From positions 1-33,919 of the forward strand of contig CALXXU010000028.1 of NCBI GenBank assembly GCA_944392765.1: a DNA stretch of 33,919 nucleotides, read 5' to 3'. A program made the translations under genes and the position numbers. The notes below the pieces were generated by a model. It made no database searches and had not been told where the DNA came from. It saw nothing but the letters and a program-made list of their open reading frames with translations. This document shows, one piece after another, positions 16,882 to 24,498 of the stretch; positions within the stretch are counted from its first letter, which is position 1, and each line of letters opens with the position of its first letter. Source of the DNA: an uncultured Anaerobiospirillum sp. GTDB taxonomy: Bacteria > Pseudomonadota > Gammaproteobacteria > Enterobacterales > Succinivibrionaceae.

Positions 16882-16901
16882 ATTAATCCTCCAACTGCTA
16901 A

Positions 16902-16915
16902 TGTGCACGTGCACA
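16902..16915 (-). promoter_or_regulatory. Operator copy, GH120 leader
   Basis: TGTGCACGTGCACA, a perfect 14-bp palindrome centred on CG and the best copy of the motif shared across the locus. It ends about 20 bp before the GH120 start codon, where a bound repressor would block initiation or elongation. Confidence 0.7.
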
Positions 16916-16957
16916 CTAGTTCAGATAAGCTCTACTGCAAGTGGAGCTTGATAATGG

Positions 16958-17000
16958 GGCCAAAGTAACCGCTGGTTATTTCCTTGGGGTTACTTTGACC
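16958..17000 (-). repeat. Inverted repeat between GH31 and GH120 genes
   Basis: 13-bp arms (16958-16970 GGCCAAAGTAACC; 16988-17000 GGTTACTTTGACC, one mismatch) with a 17-nt loop. It starts 26 bp after the GH31 stop. No U-tract follows on the minus strand, so it is a weak terminator at best. It may be a processing or mRNA-stability hairpin, or an operator for the GH120 promoter. Confidence 0.5.
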
Positions 17001-17025
17001 CGCTAAAATCTCTAAGTGTTAGGCT

Positions 17026-19113
17026 TTAGATTAAGTCAAAGCCGTCGCGGGCAAAGACTGGGGTGACCTCAAGTGGGGTCGCTACGGTGACGACCTGACC
17101 GCCCTCATAGACGGTGCCACTGTGAATATCACGCCACTTAGCGCCAACAGGCAGATAGACGCTACGCTCAGTTTGACCTGCGGTGTAGACTGGAGCCACT
17201 AACAGGCTTGGACCAAACATGTGCTGATCTTCGTAGTCGTAGGTGGTCTTATCTTGTGGGAAGTCATAGAACATAGGGCGAATGACTGGGGTGCCCTTGG
17301 TGTGAGCTTCCTCCATAATCTGCGTGATATATGGCTTGAGCTGGACACGATAGTTCATGTACTTCTTGCAGATCTCATAGACGCGCTCGCCGTAGGAGTA
17401 AACCTCGTTTGGACCGCCCGAGCAGCACATAGCGCCACCGGTAGTGCCAACCGGCTCTTGGCGTGGCTCACGGTCGCCGTGGACACGCATGACTGGGCAG
17501 AAGGTACCCCACTCAAACCAGCGGGCAAAGACCTCACGATAGGCCTCGTCGTTGGCGTTACCGCCGTGGAAACCACCGATATCAGTGGTCCACCAGGTGA
17601 TGCCGGCCAGGCCCATATTGAGGCCTGCGGCGATTTGGTTGCGCATGCTCTCAAAGGTGGTGCCAATATCGCCCGACCAGACTAAGGCGCCGTACTTTTG
17701 CGAACCCGCCCAAGCGCAGCGTAACAGACTGATGGTCTTCTCAATGCCTTGCTCGCGCAGGCCGTCAAAGAAGGTCTTGGCGTACATGACTGGGAACATG
17801 TTGCCAATCTGCATATTGGAGCCAGCGTAGTAACGGAAGTGGTCGAAGTCGTAGATCTTGTACTCAGGCTCAGCCTCATCAAGCCAGAAGAGCTTGACGC
17901 CACGGTCAAAGTAATTCTTCTTGGCGACATTCCAGACAAACTTGCGCGCACCTGGGTTAGTGGCATCAAAGTGAATGGTCGGAGCCATAAAGTCCATACC
18001 GTACTGGACGCCACGCTCGGTGCGAATGAGGTAGCCGCGCTCGTTTAACTCCTTGAAGTTAACCGAAGCGCTCTCGACGGTAGGCCAAATTGAGACCATC
18101 AGCTCAATGCCCAGCGACTTGAGCTCAGCGATCATGCCCTCAGGATCTGGCCAGTAGGTTGGGTCAAAGTCCCAATCGCCTTGGTTCTCCCAGTGGAAGA
18201 AGTCGACCACGATGACGTCAAGCGGCAGACCACGGCGCTTGTACTCGCGGGCGACCTCTAGTAATTGCTCTTGGGTGGCATAACGCAGCTTGCACTGCCA
18301 AAAGCCCATCGCATAGTCCGGCATCATTGGGACCTTACCTGCGACGTCGGCATATTGCTCTTCGATTTCAGCTGGAGTGTCACCGGCGCAAATCCAGTAA
18401 TCGAGTTTCTTGGTGGAGTAGGCGACCCACTCAGTTAAGTTCTTGGCAAAGGTGACCTTACCTACGGCTGGATTATTCCATAAGAAGCCGTAGCCTTGGG
18501 TCGAGAGCATGAAAGGAACCGAAGCTTGGGAGTTGCGCTGAGCCAGCTCTAAGGTGCAGCCCTTTAAGTTCAAGTATGGCTGCTGGTATTGGCCCATACC
18601 GTAGATGCGCTCGTCAGCGTTTGGCTCAAAGCGTGCGGTTAACTGGTAGTCACCACCCCGGTGTGGCATAAACTCACGGCCGACAATCTCGAGGGCGCTT
18701 AAGTCCTTGGAGTGGCCGTCTAAGCGATTGCGCGCAAACTCCTCTAATAAAACCTTGCCCGTGGCGTTCTCATAGAAGACGACCTTACCACCGGCGGTAA
18801 TTTCAGCGCGAATTTTGCCATTGGTGATCGAGCCGCAGGCGACCTGAATGGTGCGGGCGCCTGGGAAATTGGAGACTACGCTTTGCTCTTCAAGCCAGGT
18901 CTTAATGGTGCAATTGCCCGCAGCTTCAGCTCCAGCGGCGGAGTACTGAGCAGGAACCTCTTCGCTTAATGCGTAATCGGCATCATTCAGGTCGTAGCCC
19001 ATCATGACGGAGCGTACGCGCAGGGCGTTCTTGCCCCAAGGCTCGATGCAAGTGGTTTGGCCTTCAAAATAACGGTAGAGCTTACCGTCCTTAGCTTCGA
19101 TAATTCCTGCCAT
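17026..19113 (-). CDS. GH31 glycoside hydrolase, probable alpha-xylosidase
   Basis: A 695-residue GH31 enzyme. An N-terminal beta-sandwich leads into a TIM barrel with MPDYAMGFWQCKLRYATQEQ. The nucleophile is D412 in KLFWLDEAEPEY and the acid/base is D482 in VWSGDIGTTFESM, followed by MRVHGDREP. The WLDEAEPE form is common in alpha-xylosidases and related GH31 enzymes that act on xyloglucan-type or alpha-linked side chains. Exact specificity (alpha-xylosidase or alpha-glucosidase) cannot be fixed by reading. No signal peptide is present, so it acts in the cytoplasm. It differs strongly from the YicI-type GH31 at 26172. The ribosome site AGGA lies 7 bp before ATG 19113, and an operator copy lies at 19193-19206. 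Confidence 0.88.
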   Translation of the reverse strand: MAGIIEAKDGKLYRYFEGQTTCIEPWGKNALRVRSVMMGYDLNDADYALSEEVPAQYSAAGAEAAGNCTIKTWLEEQSVVSNFPGARTIQVACGSITNGKIRAEITAGGKVVFYENATGKVLLEEFARNRLDGHSKDLSALEIVGREFMPHRGGDYQLTARFEPNADERIYGMGQYQQPYLNLKGCTLELAQRNSQASVPFMLSTQGYGFLWNNPAVGKVTFAKNLTEWVAYSTKKLDYWICAGDTPAEIEEQYADVAGKVPMMPDYAMGFWQCKLRYATQEQLLEVAREYKRRGLPLDVIVVDFFHWENQGDWDFDPTYWPDPEGMIAELKSLGIELMVSIWPTVESASVNFKELNERGYLIRTERGVQYGMDFMAPTIHFDATNPGARKFVWNVAKKNYFDRGVKLFWLDEAEPEYKIYDFDHFRYYAGSNMQIGNMFPVMYAKTFFDGLREQGIEKTISLLRCAWAGSQKYGALVWSGDIGTTFESMRNQIAAGLNMGLAGITWWTTDIGGFHGGNANDEAYREVFARWFEWGTFCPVMRVHGDREPRQEPVGTTGGAMCCSGGPNEVYSYGERVYEICKKYMNYRVQLKPYITQIMEEAHTKGTPVIRPMFYDFPQDKTTYDYEDQHMFGPSLLVAPVYTAGQTERSVYLPVGAKWRDIHSGTVYEGGQVVTVATPLEVTPVFARDGFDLI

Positions 19114-19192
19114 TGAACAATCCTCATAAAACAGCAGACAGCGCCCGGCGCTATCAATTGATTGCTATCTTAGCCGTGAAGTTACGTAAAAA

Positions 19193-19206
19193 CGTGCACG
19201 CACACG
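19193..19206 (-). promoter_or_regulatory. Operator copy, GH31 promoter region
   Basis: CGTGCACGCACACG, a copy of the shared 14-bp motif with outer CGTG/CACG arms intact. It lies about 80 bp upstream of the GH31 start codon, near where the promoter should be. Confidence 0.65.
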
Positions 19207-19456
19207 AAATTAGTTCAAAATCGTGAGGAACGTCAAAACTTACCATTAAAATGGTCAGATCGTGAGCGATTACGGCGCATCAAAGAGCGCGCGCGATAGG
19301 GAGGTAATTCTGCGACTGAAGGAACGCAACTATTGGGAAGCGCCGAATAGGGGCCAGAAAGCTTGTTTGGTGGGCTTGAACTTAATGGAGGGCTTGAGCA
19401 GCTGGTAGCGATGGGAAAGGGCATAGGTAGCTACGCGCGGCGCTTCTTAAGACAGC

Positions 19457-19486
19457 AAGGCCGTCCTGCCTGATGAGGACGGCCTT
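19457..19486 (-). terminator. Hairpin downstream of mdaB
   Basis: An 11-bp perfect stem, AAGGCCGTCCT (19457-19467) with AGGACGGCCTT (19476-19486), and an 8-nt loop. The following minus-strand sequence has only a modest T content (TGCTGTCTT), so termination is likely but not certain. Confidence 0.6.
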
Positions 19487-19540
19487 AAGCGCGCAAGCTC
19501 AAATTAGAGGTGAGAAAGCTCCAATTAGAGCAGAGCCCGT

Positions 19541-19625
19541 AACTAGAAGCTGGCCTTAACTAAAAGTTGGCCTTAACTAAAAGCTGGCCTTAACTAAAAG
19601 TTGGCCTTAACTAAAAGTTGGCCTT
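19541..19625. repeat. Five 17-bp tandem copies spanning the mdaB stop codon
   Basis: The unit AACTAAAAGTTGGCCTT (plus strand) occurs at 19541, 19558, 19575, 19592 and 19609, with only one or two base changes between copies. Read on the minus strand the unit is AAGGCCAACTTTTAGTT, the last codons (KANF) and stop TAG of mdaB. Copies beyond the stop are therefore duplications of the gene's 3' end. Because 17 is not a multiple of three, the array carries TAG in every frame. Confidence 0.9.
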
Positions 19626-20189
19626 GAGGTGGGCGATGTAGCGGGCCTTATCACCCTCGTGATCAGGGTTTTTGACTACATCATTGAACATGAAGCTTGG
19701 TACTTGGTCTTTGATGCCGATGAACTCAAAGGTCTTGCGCAGAGGCAGGAAAACGCCATCGATACCCTTGCCCTCAAAGAATTGGTCTGGGTCGCTAAAG
19801 GCCTCAGCTGGGGCATTCCAGGTCGAAACGAGCATATAGTGCTTGCCCTTAAGCTCACCGCCGGTACCATACTTGGCGCTTGGGTCAGCGCGGTGACGGC
19901 CGTCGCCCTTGGCGATACGTGGATCGCAGAAGACGTAATCGAGGTACTTCTTGAGCTGCCATGGGATTGACATCCAAAAGCCTGGGGTCTGGATAATGAT
20001 GTAGTCAGCGGCTACTACCTTACCTGCTTCAGTGGCAACGTCGTAGTCGTCCTCAACGCGCGTGATTTCCACGGAGTAACCCATTGAGGTTAAGGTCTCT
20101 TGCGCGACTTGAGCGTAGTGGTGGTTGAGCTCACCTTGAGCAAAGCCCTGATGCACACCGGCATCGATGATCAAAACTTTCTTAGCCAT
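19611..20189 (-). CDS. mdaB: MdaB-type NAD(P)H:quinone oxidoreductase (flavodoxin fold)
   Basis: A 192-residue flavodoxin-fold enzyme very similar to E. coli MdaB (193 residues). Diagnostic stretches are DYIIIQTPGFWMSIPWQLKKYLDYVF near residue 62, KYGTGGELKGKHYMLVSTWNAP near 107, and DQFFEGKGIDGVFLP. It reduces quinones by two electrons with NAD(P)H and FAD in the cytoplasm, protecting against quinone and oxidative stress. No membrane segment is present. AGGA lies rather far (about 14 bp) before ATG 20189. It sits inside the xylan-sugar locus, and a copy of the shared operator lies 34 bp upstream of its start. That suggests it is coregulated with the glycosidases, perhaps handling redox stress from plant aromatics; the reason is inference. 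Confidence 0.9.
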   Translation of the reverse strand: MAKKVLIIDAGVHQGFAQGELNHHYAQVAQETLTSMGYSVEITRVEDDYDVATEAGKVVAADYIIIQTPGFWMSIPWQLKKYLDYVFCDPRIAKGDGRHRADPSAKYGTGGELKGKHYMLVSTWNAPAEAFSDPDQFFEGKGIDGVFLPLRKTFEFIGIKDQVPSFMFNDVVKNPDHEGDKARYIAHLKANF

Positions 20190-20222
20190 CTGCTAAAACA
20201 TTCCTGCTAATTAAGATAAAAA

Positions 20223-20236
20223 CGTGCACGAACACG
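20223..20236 (-). promoter_or_regulatory. Operator copy, mdaB upstream
   Basis: CGTGCACGAACACG; arms CGTG/CACG are intact around a CACGAA core. It lies 34 bp before the mdaB start codon. Confidence 0.65.
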
Positions 20237-20407
20237 CCTAGGCGTGATGCGGCTGCAACAGCTTTATTTCTGCTGTGGCCTCCATATTACTCCCATTTTA
20301 TGAGCTGAGAGGTAGGGACACGCCTGAGGTCGGCAGTGCGCTATAATTGGTCAAAGAATTGAGAAAAATGAGCAACAGCTAGGGACATCAGCTGAAGTGG
20401 TTTAAAA

Positions 20408-20421
20408 CGGGCACGTGCACA
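20408..20421 (-). promoter_or_regulatory. Weaker operator copy
   Basis: On the minus strand TGTGCACGTGCCCG, matching the perfect GH120 palindrome at 12 of 14 positions. It lies in the mdaB/symporter 2 divergent region. Confidence 0.45.
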
Positions 20422-20576
20422 TAAATGGGCATTTCTGATGATAAAGTCAGCCTGATGGTAGGACGATGCGCCTCTGGGGTGAAGCGATTTAAGGGGCGTC
20501 GCAGCGGGCTTTATGCTTGTTATATGGGCGTTTGCCCTCAATTTTGACCCGGTGGCGCGCGCGCTCAGGGGATGAA

Positions 20577-20590
20577 TGTGCACGCGCACA
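20577..20590 (+). promoter_or_regulatory. Operator copy, symporter 2 upstream
   Basis: TGTGCACGCGCACA, a near-perfect palindrome (one mismatched central pair). An AT-rich promoter-like stretch follows directly (GTTTAATTTTTTCTTGACCG). Confidence 0.65.
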
Positions 20591-20762
20591 GTTTAATTTT
20601 TTCTTGACCGTGATCACTTTTGTGGACAAAGAATGATGCAAGTTGATCGCAAAAACGATATTTTTATCGCGTCCCAACAAGGATGGGTGGTATAGCAGGA
20701 ACTCAACTTTGCACTTCCTGCGCGATGCCCTAGGTTTACTAAGGATTGAGTTTGGCAATTAC

Positions 20763-20776
20763 CGTGCACGTACACG
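20763..20776 (+). promoter_or_regulatory. Operator copy proximal to symporter 2
   Basis: CGTGCACGTACACG, about 164 bp before the symporter 2 start. It is close downstream of the best AT-rich promoter candidate near 20643-20670. Confidence 0.65.
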
Positions 20777-20939
20777 GGTGCCAATGGGTTCAGTGGTGGA
20801 GCTTAGGGTGCTGTTCCATGGAGTTTGATTTGGTGGCAGCTGGGAGGCCTAGCATGATGCTAGGCTAGGGATAGGCTGTATTAAGGCTCTTTTGCTTTTG
20901 ACTTGGTCAGACTCCAAGGTACTAGGAGGAGATGTATCA

Positions 20940-22376
20940 ATGGCCTCAAACAAGGTCTCAATGTTCGAAAAGATAAGTTTCGGAAGTGGTGACTTAGGTT
21001 GCACCATTATCTGGAACGTAGTCGGTATGTTCTTAACTATTTACTATACCGACGATGTTAAGATTAGCGCCGCTGCGGTTGCTGCCATTATGCTGTCGGT
21101 TCGTATCTTCGACGGCTTCTCAGATCTGGTCATGGGTTACGTCCTTGACCGCACTAACTCCAAGTTAGGTAAGGCTCGTCCATGGATCTTATGGTCGGCA
21201 CCATTCATGGCCATCTTCTTAGTCTTGTGTTTTGCAGTACCAGACTTCTTAGGTGAGACCATGAAGGTCGTCTACGCCTTCTTGACTTACTTCTTCTTAA
21301 CCGTAGTCATCTACACCGCTTGCAACCTGTCGTACTGCGCTCTGACTTCGTTCATGACCGACGACTTACAAGAGCGTGCCGGTATGAACTCCGTACGCTT
21401 TGTAATGACTGGTTTAGGCTCGATTGTCTTAGGTTACGTTACCCCAATTGCTGCAAAGGCCTTTGGTAGCTACGTCATCATCTGCGTTATCTACGGTGCC
21501 GCTGCTTTTGTCTTGTTACTCCTGTGCTTCTTTGTCTGCAAGGAGCGTATCAAGCCACAGCCACGCCGTCCAGAGGACAAGGTTTCGGCCAAGGAGTCCT
21601 TACGCGTTCTGTCCAAGAACACCTTCTTCTATTACTTAGTAGCCTTCTTCATTATCGACTTCGCTAACGCTGGTATTACCGGAGCTTCTGGTATGTACCT
21701 GTCGCGTTACATCATCAAGGATGATGCCTTCTTCGGTACCTTAAACATGGCTGCGGTCTTACCTCAGGTTATCGCCTGCTTCATGTTCCCATGGATCATG
21801 AACTGGTTCCGTGGTAAGTGGAACACCATCATCTTTGGTTATGTCCTCTACGTCATCGGCTATGGCATGTGCTACTTATTAGTTGGCACTACCATTGAGT
21901 TGGGCTCCTTATCTTTCTATGCCTTATTAATTGGTAACGGCATCAAGGGCATTGGTTGGGGCATCCACTTAGTTGCAATGTTCGCTATGATTGCTGACGT
22001 TGCTGAGTACGGTGAGTGGAAGGCTGGCCGCCGCTTAGAGGGTGCAACTTACTCGGTTTCGTCCTTCGGCTTCAAGATTGGCTTAGGTATGGGTGGTGCA
22101 GTAGTTGGTGCCGTCTTATCTATGGTCAACTACGACGCCTCCTTAGAGGTACAACCTCAAGAGACCTTAGACGCTATCTTAACCATCAACTTCACCATTC
22201 CTTTAATCTTATCGGTTATCGGCTTAGTCCTCTCGATTACCAACAACTTAGATAAGATTTACCCAGTCATGATGAAGGAATTAATCGTCCGTCGTGCTGA
22301 GGAAGCTCGCAAGTTCTCGCACGAAGAGGTTGATCGTCCTTATTTAGACAAGTTAGCTGAGAACAACGCTCAGTAA
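20940..22376 (+). CDS. Second GPH-family sugar:cation symporter
   Basis: A 478-residue, twelve-helix GPH symporter. The signature loop is RIFDGFSDLVMGYVLDRT followed by SKLGKARPW, and the later loop is IADVAEYGEWKAGRRLEG. It probably imports xylooligosaccharides or xylosides, because the next gene is a GH43 beta-xylosidase. I chose ATG 20940, about 9 bp after AGGAGGA; the open frame reaches back to 20892 but without a ribosome site. Codon use is strongly skewed (many TTA and CCA codons, few rare ones), more than in the left part of the window, which suggests high expression. It has several operators upstream and terminator-like hairpins (22438-22483) downstream, before GH43. Confidence 0.88.
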   Translation: MASNKVSMFEKISFGSGDLGCTIIWNVVGMFLTIYYTDDVKISAAAVAAIMLSVRIFDGFSDLVMGYVLDRTNSKLGKARPWILWSAPFMAIFLVLCFAVPDFLGETMKVVYAFLTYFFLTVVIYTACNLSYCALTSFMTDDLQERAGMNSVRFVMTGLGSIVLGYVTPIAAKAFGSYVIICVIYGAAAFVLLLLCFFVCKERIKPQPRRPEDKVSAKESLRVLSKNTFFYYLVAFFIIDFANAGITGASGMYLSRYIIKDDAFFGTLNMAAVLPQVIACFMFPWIMNWFRGKWNTIIFGYVLYVIGYGMCYLLVGTTIELGSLSFYALLIGNGIKGIGWGIHLVAMFAMIADVAEYGEWKAGRRLEGATYSVSSFGFKIGLGMGGAVVGAVLSMVNYDASLEVQPQETLDAILTINFTIPLILSVIGLVLSITNNLDKIYPVMMKELIVRRAEEARKFSHEEVDRPYLDKLAENNAQ

Positions 22377-22390
22377 GCTTAGGCAGGTGT

Positions 22391-22409
22391 GCTGAGAGCA
22401 AAGCTCAGC
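22391..22409 (+). repeat. Small hairpin and A12 tract after symporter 2
   Basis: GCTGAG/CTCAGC pairing (22391-22396 with 22404-22409), then twelve consecutive A residues at 22420-22431. The A-tract is on the wrong strand to act as a terminator for the rightward transcript. Confidence 0.4.
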
Positions 22410-22437
22410 CCACCAGCTGAAAAAAAAAAAAGATTAA

Positions 22438-22483
22438 GGTCAGGCCTTGCGCCTGACCTCAGGGGCGGCTTCTGCCGCCCTTT
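22438..22483 (+). terminator. Tandem hairpins between symporter 2 and GH43
   Basis: Hairpin A pairs GGTCAGGC (22438-22445) with GCCTGACC (22451-22458). Hairpin B pairs GGGCGGC (22463-22469) with GCCGCCC (22474-22480), loop TTCT, followed by TTT. The U-tract is short, so this may be a partial terminator that lowers GH43 relative to the transporter, or a stability element. Confidence 0.6.
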
Positions 22484-22606
22484 GAGTAAGTACTTTGTCC
22501 CAAGTCCTAAGTCCACTTATTGGGCTGAGGTTTTGGGAGAGAGCACCGCGCTTTATTGGCTTTGTGCCATGGGCTTTGTGCCATGCCGCTAAGAGGATAT
22601 TGTTCG

Positions 22607-24235
22607 ATGAAGATTACCAATCCAATTTTGCCGGGTTATAACCCAGATCCATCCATTCTGCGGGTGGGTGATGATTACTATATTGCCACCTCGACCTTTG
22701 AATGGTTCCCTGGTGTGCGCATCCACCACTCCCGTGATTTAAAGCACTGGGAATTAATCGCTCTGCCACTTAACACCAAGAAGTTGCTCGATATGACCGG
22801 CAATGGTGATGGCGGCGGTATCTGGGCTCCATGCCTGAGCTACCACGACGGTAAGTTCTACCTCATCTATACCGATATGAAGACTGAGGACAGCTCGGCC
22901 TTCCGTGACGGTCACAATTACCTGACCACCGCCACTGATATTCGTGGTCCATGGTCCGATCCAATCTTCTTAAATTCCTCGGGCTTTGATCCTTCCTTAT
23001 TCCACGACGATGATGGTCGCAAGTACTTGGTCAACCCAATTTGGGATCACCGCATTGGTCATCACTGGTCCTACGGCATTGTGATGCAAGAGTTCTCGGA
23101 GGCCGAGGGTAAGTTAGTAGGTCCGGCCAAGGTTATCTGGAAGGGCACGCCAGTAGGCATGACCGAAGGTCCTCATATCTACAAGAAGGATGGCTACTAT
23201 TATCTGATGTGCGCTGAGGGTGGTACTGATTATCACCACTCTGAGACTATTGCGCGCAGCCGCGATATCTGGGGCCCATATGAGGCTGATCCTCAGACCC
23301 CATTCCTCTCGGCTTACTACGATCCAACCAACCCACTGCAAAAGTGTGGTCACGCTTCCTTAGTTGAGACCCAAAACGGTGAGTGGTACTTAGCCCACTT
23401 AACTGGCCGTCCATTAGAGTTAGGCCGTCGTCCTTTATTTGACCTCAACCTCTATGGCTGCTGCCCATTAGGCCGTGAGACCGCCCTGCAAAAGATCGAG
23501 TGGGTTGACGGCTGGCCACGCGTGGTCGGCGGACGCCAAGGTGCCTTAGAGATTGAAGGTCCAAACTTACCAGAAGTCCCAGTTAAGCCAACTTGGCCAG
23601 AGTCGGGCCGTGATGACTTTGACAGCAGCGAACTCAACATCAATTACCAGTGGCTGCGTATCCCATTAACCGAGCAGATGGCCACCTTAAAGGAGCGTCC
23701 AGGTTATTTACGCCTTTATGGCTATGAGTCCTTGGCTTCCTACCACACCCAGTCCTTAGTGGCTCGTCGTTGGGAGTCCTTTAACTTTGATGCTGAGACC
23801 GCCGTCGAGTTTGAGCCAGACACCTTCCAGCAATTAGCTGGTCTCACCTGCTTCTACAATCGCGATAACTTCACCTCCATCTTCGTAACGTGGGATGAGG
23901 AGAAGGGCCGTTGCATTGACCTGATTGGCCGCTCGATTAAGAATTACTACGCTCCAATTAAGAACAAGGTCATTCCAATCCCAGAGGACGTCAAGAAGGT
24001 TTACTTCAAGGTTGAGGTTCGTCACGACACATACCACTACCTCTACAGCTTTGATGGTCAAAACTACACCGCCATCGACTATGACTTCCGCTCAGCTGAT
24101 CTCTCCGATGATCACGTCGAGCGTAATGGCGGCAGAGCATTCTTCACCGGCGCCTTTGTTGGTATGACTTGCATCGATATGCAAGGCACCCACAAGCCAG
24201 CTGACTTCGACTTCTTTAGCTATAAGAACGTCTAA
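22607..24235 (+). CDS. xynB: GH43 beta-xylosidase (possibly also arabinofuranosidase)
   Basis: A 542-residue two-domain GH43 enzyme like Selenomonas SXA (538 residues). The five-bladed propeller carries the catalytic triad: base D14 (NPDPSILR), pKa modulator D128 (GFDPSLFHDDDG) and acid E187 (TEGPHIYKK), each within one residue of SXA D14/D127/E186. A C-terminal beta-sandwich (residues about 330-542) closes the active site. It cleaves xylose from the non-reducing end of xylooligosaccharides. There is no signal peptide. ATG 22607 follows AGAGGAT; upstream ATGs in frame (22556) lack ribosome sites. Codon bias is as strong as in symporter 2. It is the second beta-xylosidase family in the locus, next to GH120. 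Confidence 0.93.
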   Translation: MKITNPILPGYNPDPSILRVGDDYYIATSTFEWFPGVRIHHSRDLKHWELIALPLNTKKLLDMTGNGDGGGIWAPCLSYHDGKFYLIYTDMKTEDSSAFRDGHNYLTTATDIRGPWSDPIFLNSSGFDPSLFHDDDGRKYLVNPIWDHRIGHHWSYGIVMQEFSEAEGKLVGPAKVIWKGTPVGMTEGPHIYKKDGYYYLMCAEGGTDYHHSETIARSRDIWGPYEADPQTPFLSAYYDPTNPLQKCGHASLVETQNGEWYLAHLTGRPLELGRRPLFDLNLYGCCPLGRETALQKIEWVDGWPRVVGGRQGALEIEGPNLPEVPVKPTWPESGRDDFDSSELNINYQWLRIPLTEQMATLKERPGYLRLYGYESLASYHTQSLVARRWESFNFDAETAVEFEPDTFQQLAGLTCFYNRDNFTSIFVTWDEEKGRCIDLIGRSIKNYYAPIKNKVIPIPEDVKKVYFKVEVRHDTYHYLYSFDGQNYTAIDYDFRSADLSDDHVERNGGRAFFTGAFVGMTCIDMQGTHKPADFDFFSYKNV

Positions 24236-24304
24236 GTCTCAGATTACGAGCTGCAACTCAGCACGTAGCAAGCTTCAGGTTCCAACCTGATGAGCAAAAG
24301 AGCT

Positions 24305-24333
24305 AGGGCGCGGCTTCAAGGTTGCGCCCTTTT
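24305..24333 (+). terminator. Terminator of GH43
   Basis: AGGGCGC (24305-24311) pairs with GCGCCCT (24324-24330). An inner CTT/AAG extends the stem, and TTTT follows. A smaller CAGGTT/AACCTG hairpin lies just before it (24276-24289). Confidence 0.75.
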
Positions 24334-24362
24334 GCCATCTTAATGTCAGCGAAAACAGGTAG

Positions 24363-24498
24363 TTCACTCGAGCAAGCTGTTCTCTTTAGCAGTCAGTGCA
24401 TTCGAGCAGGCTGTTTACTCGAGCTGTCAGTGCACTTGAGCAGGCTGTGCACTTGAGCAAGCTGTTCTCTTGAGCAGGCTGTGCACTCAAGCAACCAG
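24363..24498. repeat. Array of eight 17-bp tandem repeats
   Basis: Eight consecutive units of exactly 17 bp, start positions 24363, 24380, 24397, 24414, 24431, 24448, 24465 and 24482. The consensus is TGCACTTGAGCAGGCTG, with most divergence in the first four bases and in the AGG/AAG position. There are no spacers, so it is not a CRISPR array. It lies after the GH43 terminator and is unlikely to be translated. Confidence 0.9.

Larger units (their letters stand above)
19114..19540. other. Intergenic region upstream of GH31 and downstream of mdaB
   Basis: No gene is supported; the small open frame at 19233-19424 has no ribosome site or recognisable sequence. It contains the GH31 promoter zone with one operator (19193-19206) and a palindromic GCGCCGGGCGC at about 19140-19152. 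Further left of mdaB it holds a GC-rich hairpin (19457-19486), after which the 17-bp repeats begin. Confidence 0.5.
20190..20939. other. 750-bp divergent regulatory region between mdaB and symporter 2
   Basis: No protein gene is supported. The region holds four copies of the shared operator (20223, 20408, 20577, 20763), spaced about 185, 169 and 186 bp centre to centre. It also has a TATAAT at 20342-20347 without a clear -35 box and AT-rich patches around 20590 and 20655. It must contain the promoters of mdaB (leftward) and symporter 2 (rightward), possibly with looping between sites. A small RNA cannot be excluded. Confidence 0.55.

Noticed and set aside
16477-16968. 163-codon open frame on the plus strand inside the GH120 gene
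   Set aside because: It is antisense to a gene with catalytic residues intact and has no ribosome site or recognisable domain.
17221-17685. 154-codon plus-strand frame inside GH31
   Set aside because: Antisense shadow of a well-supported GH31 gene.
24363-24498. CRISPR array
   Set aside because: The 17-bp units are directly abutted with no spacers and no cas genes are in the window.
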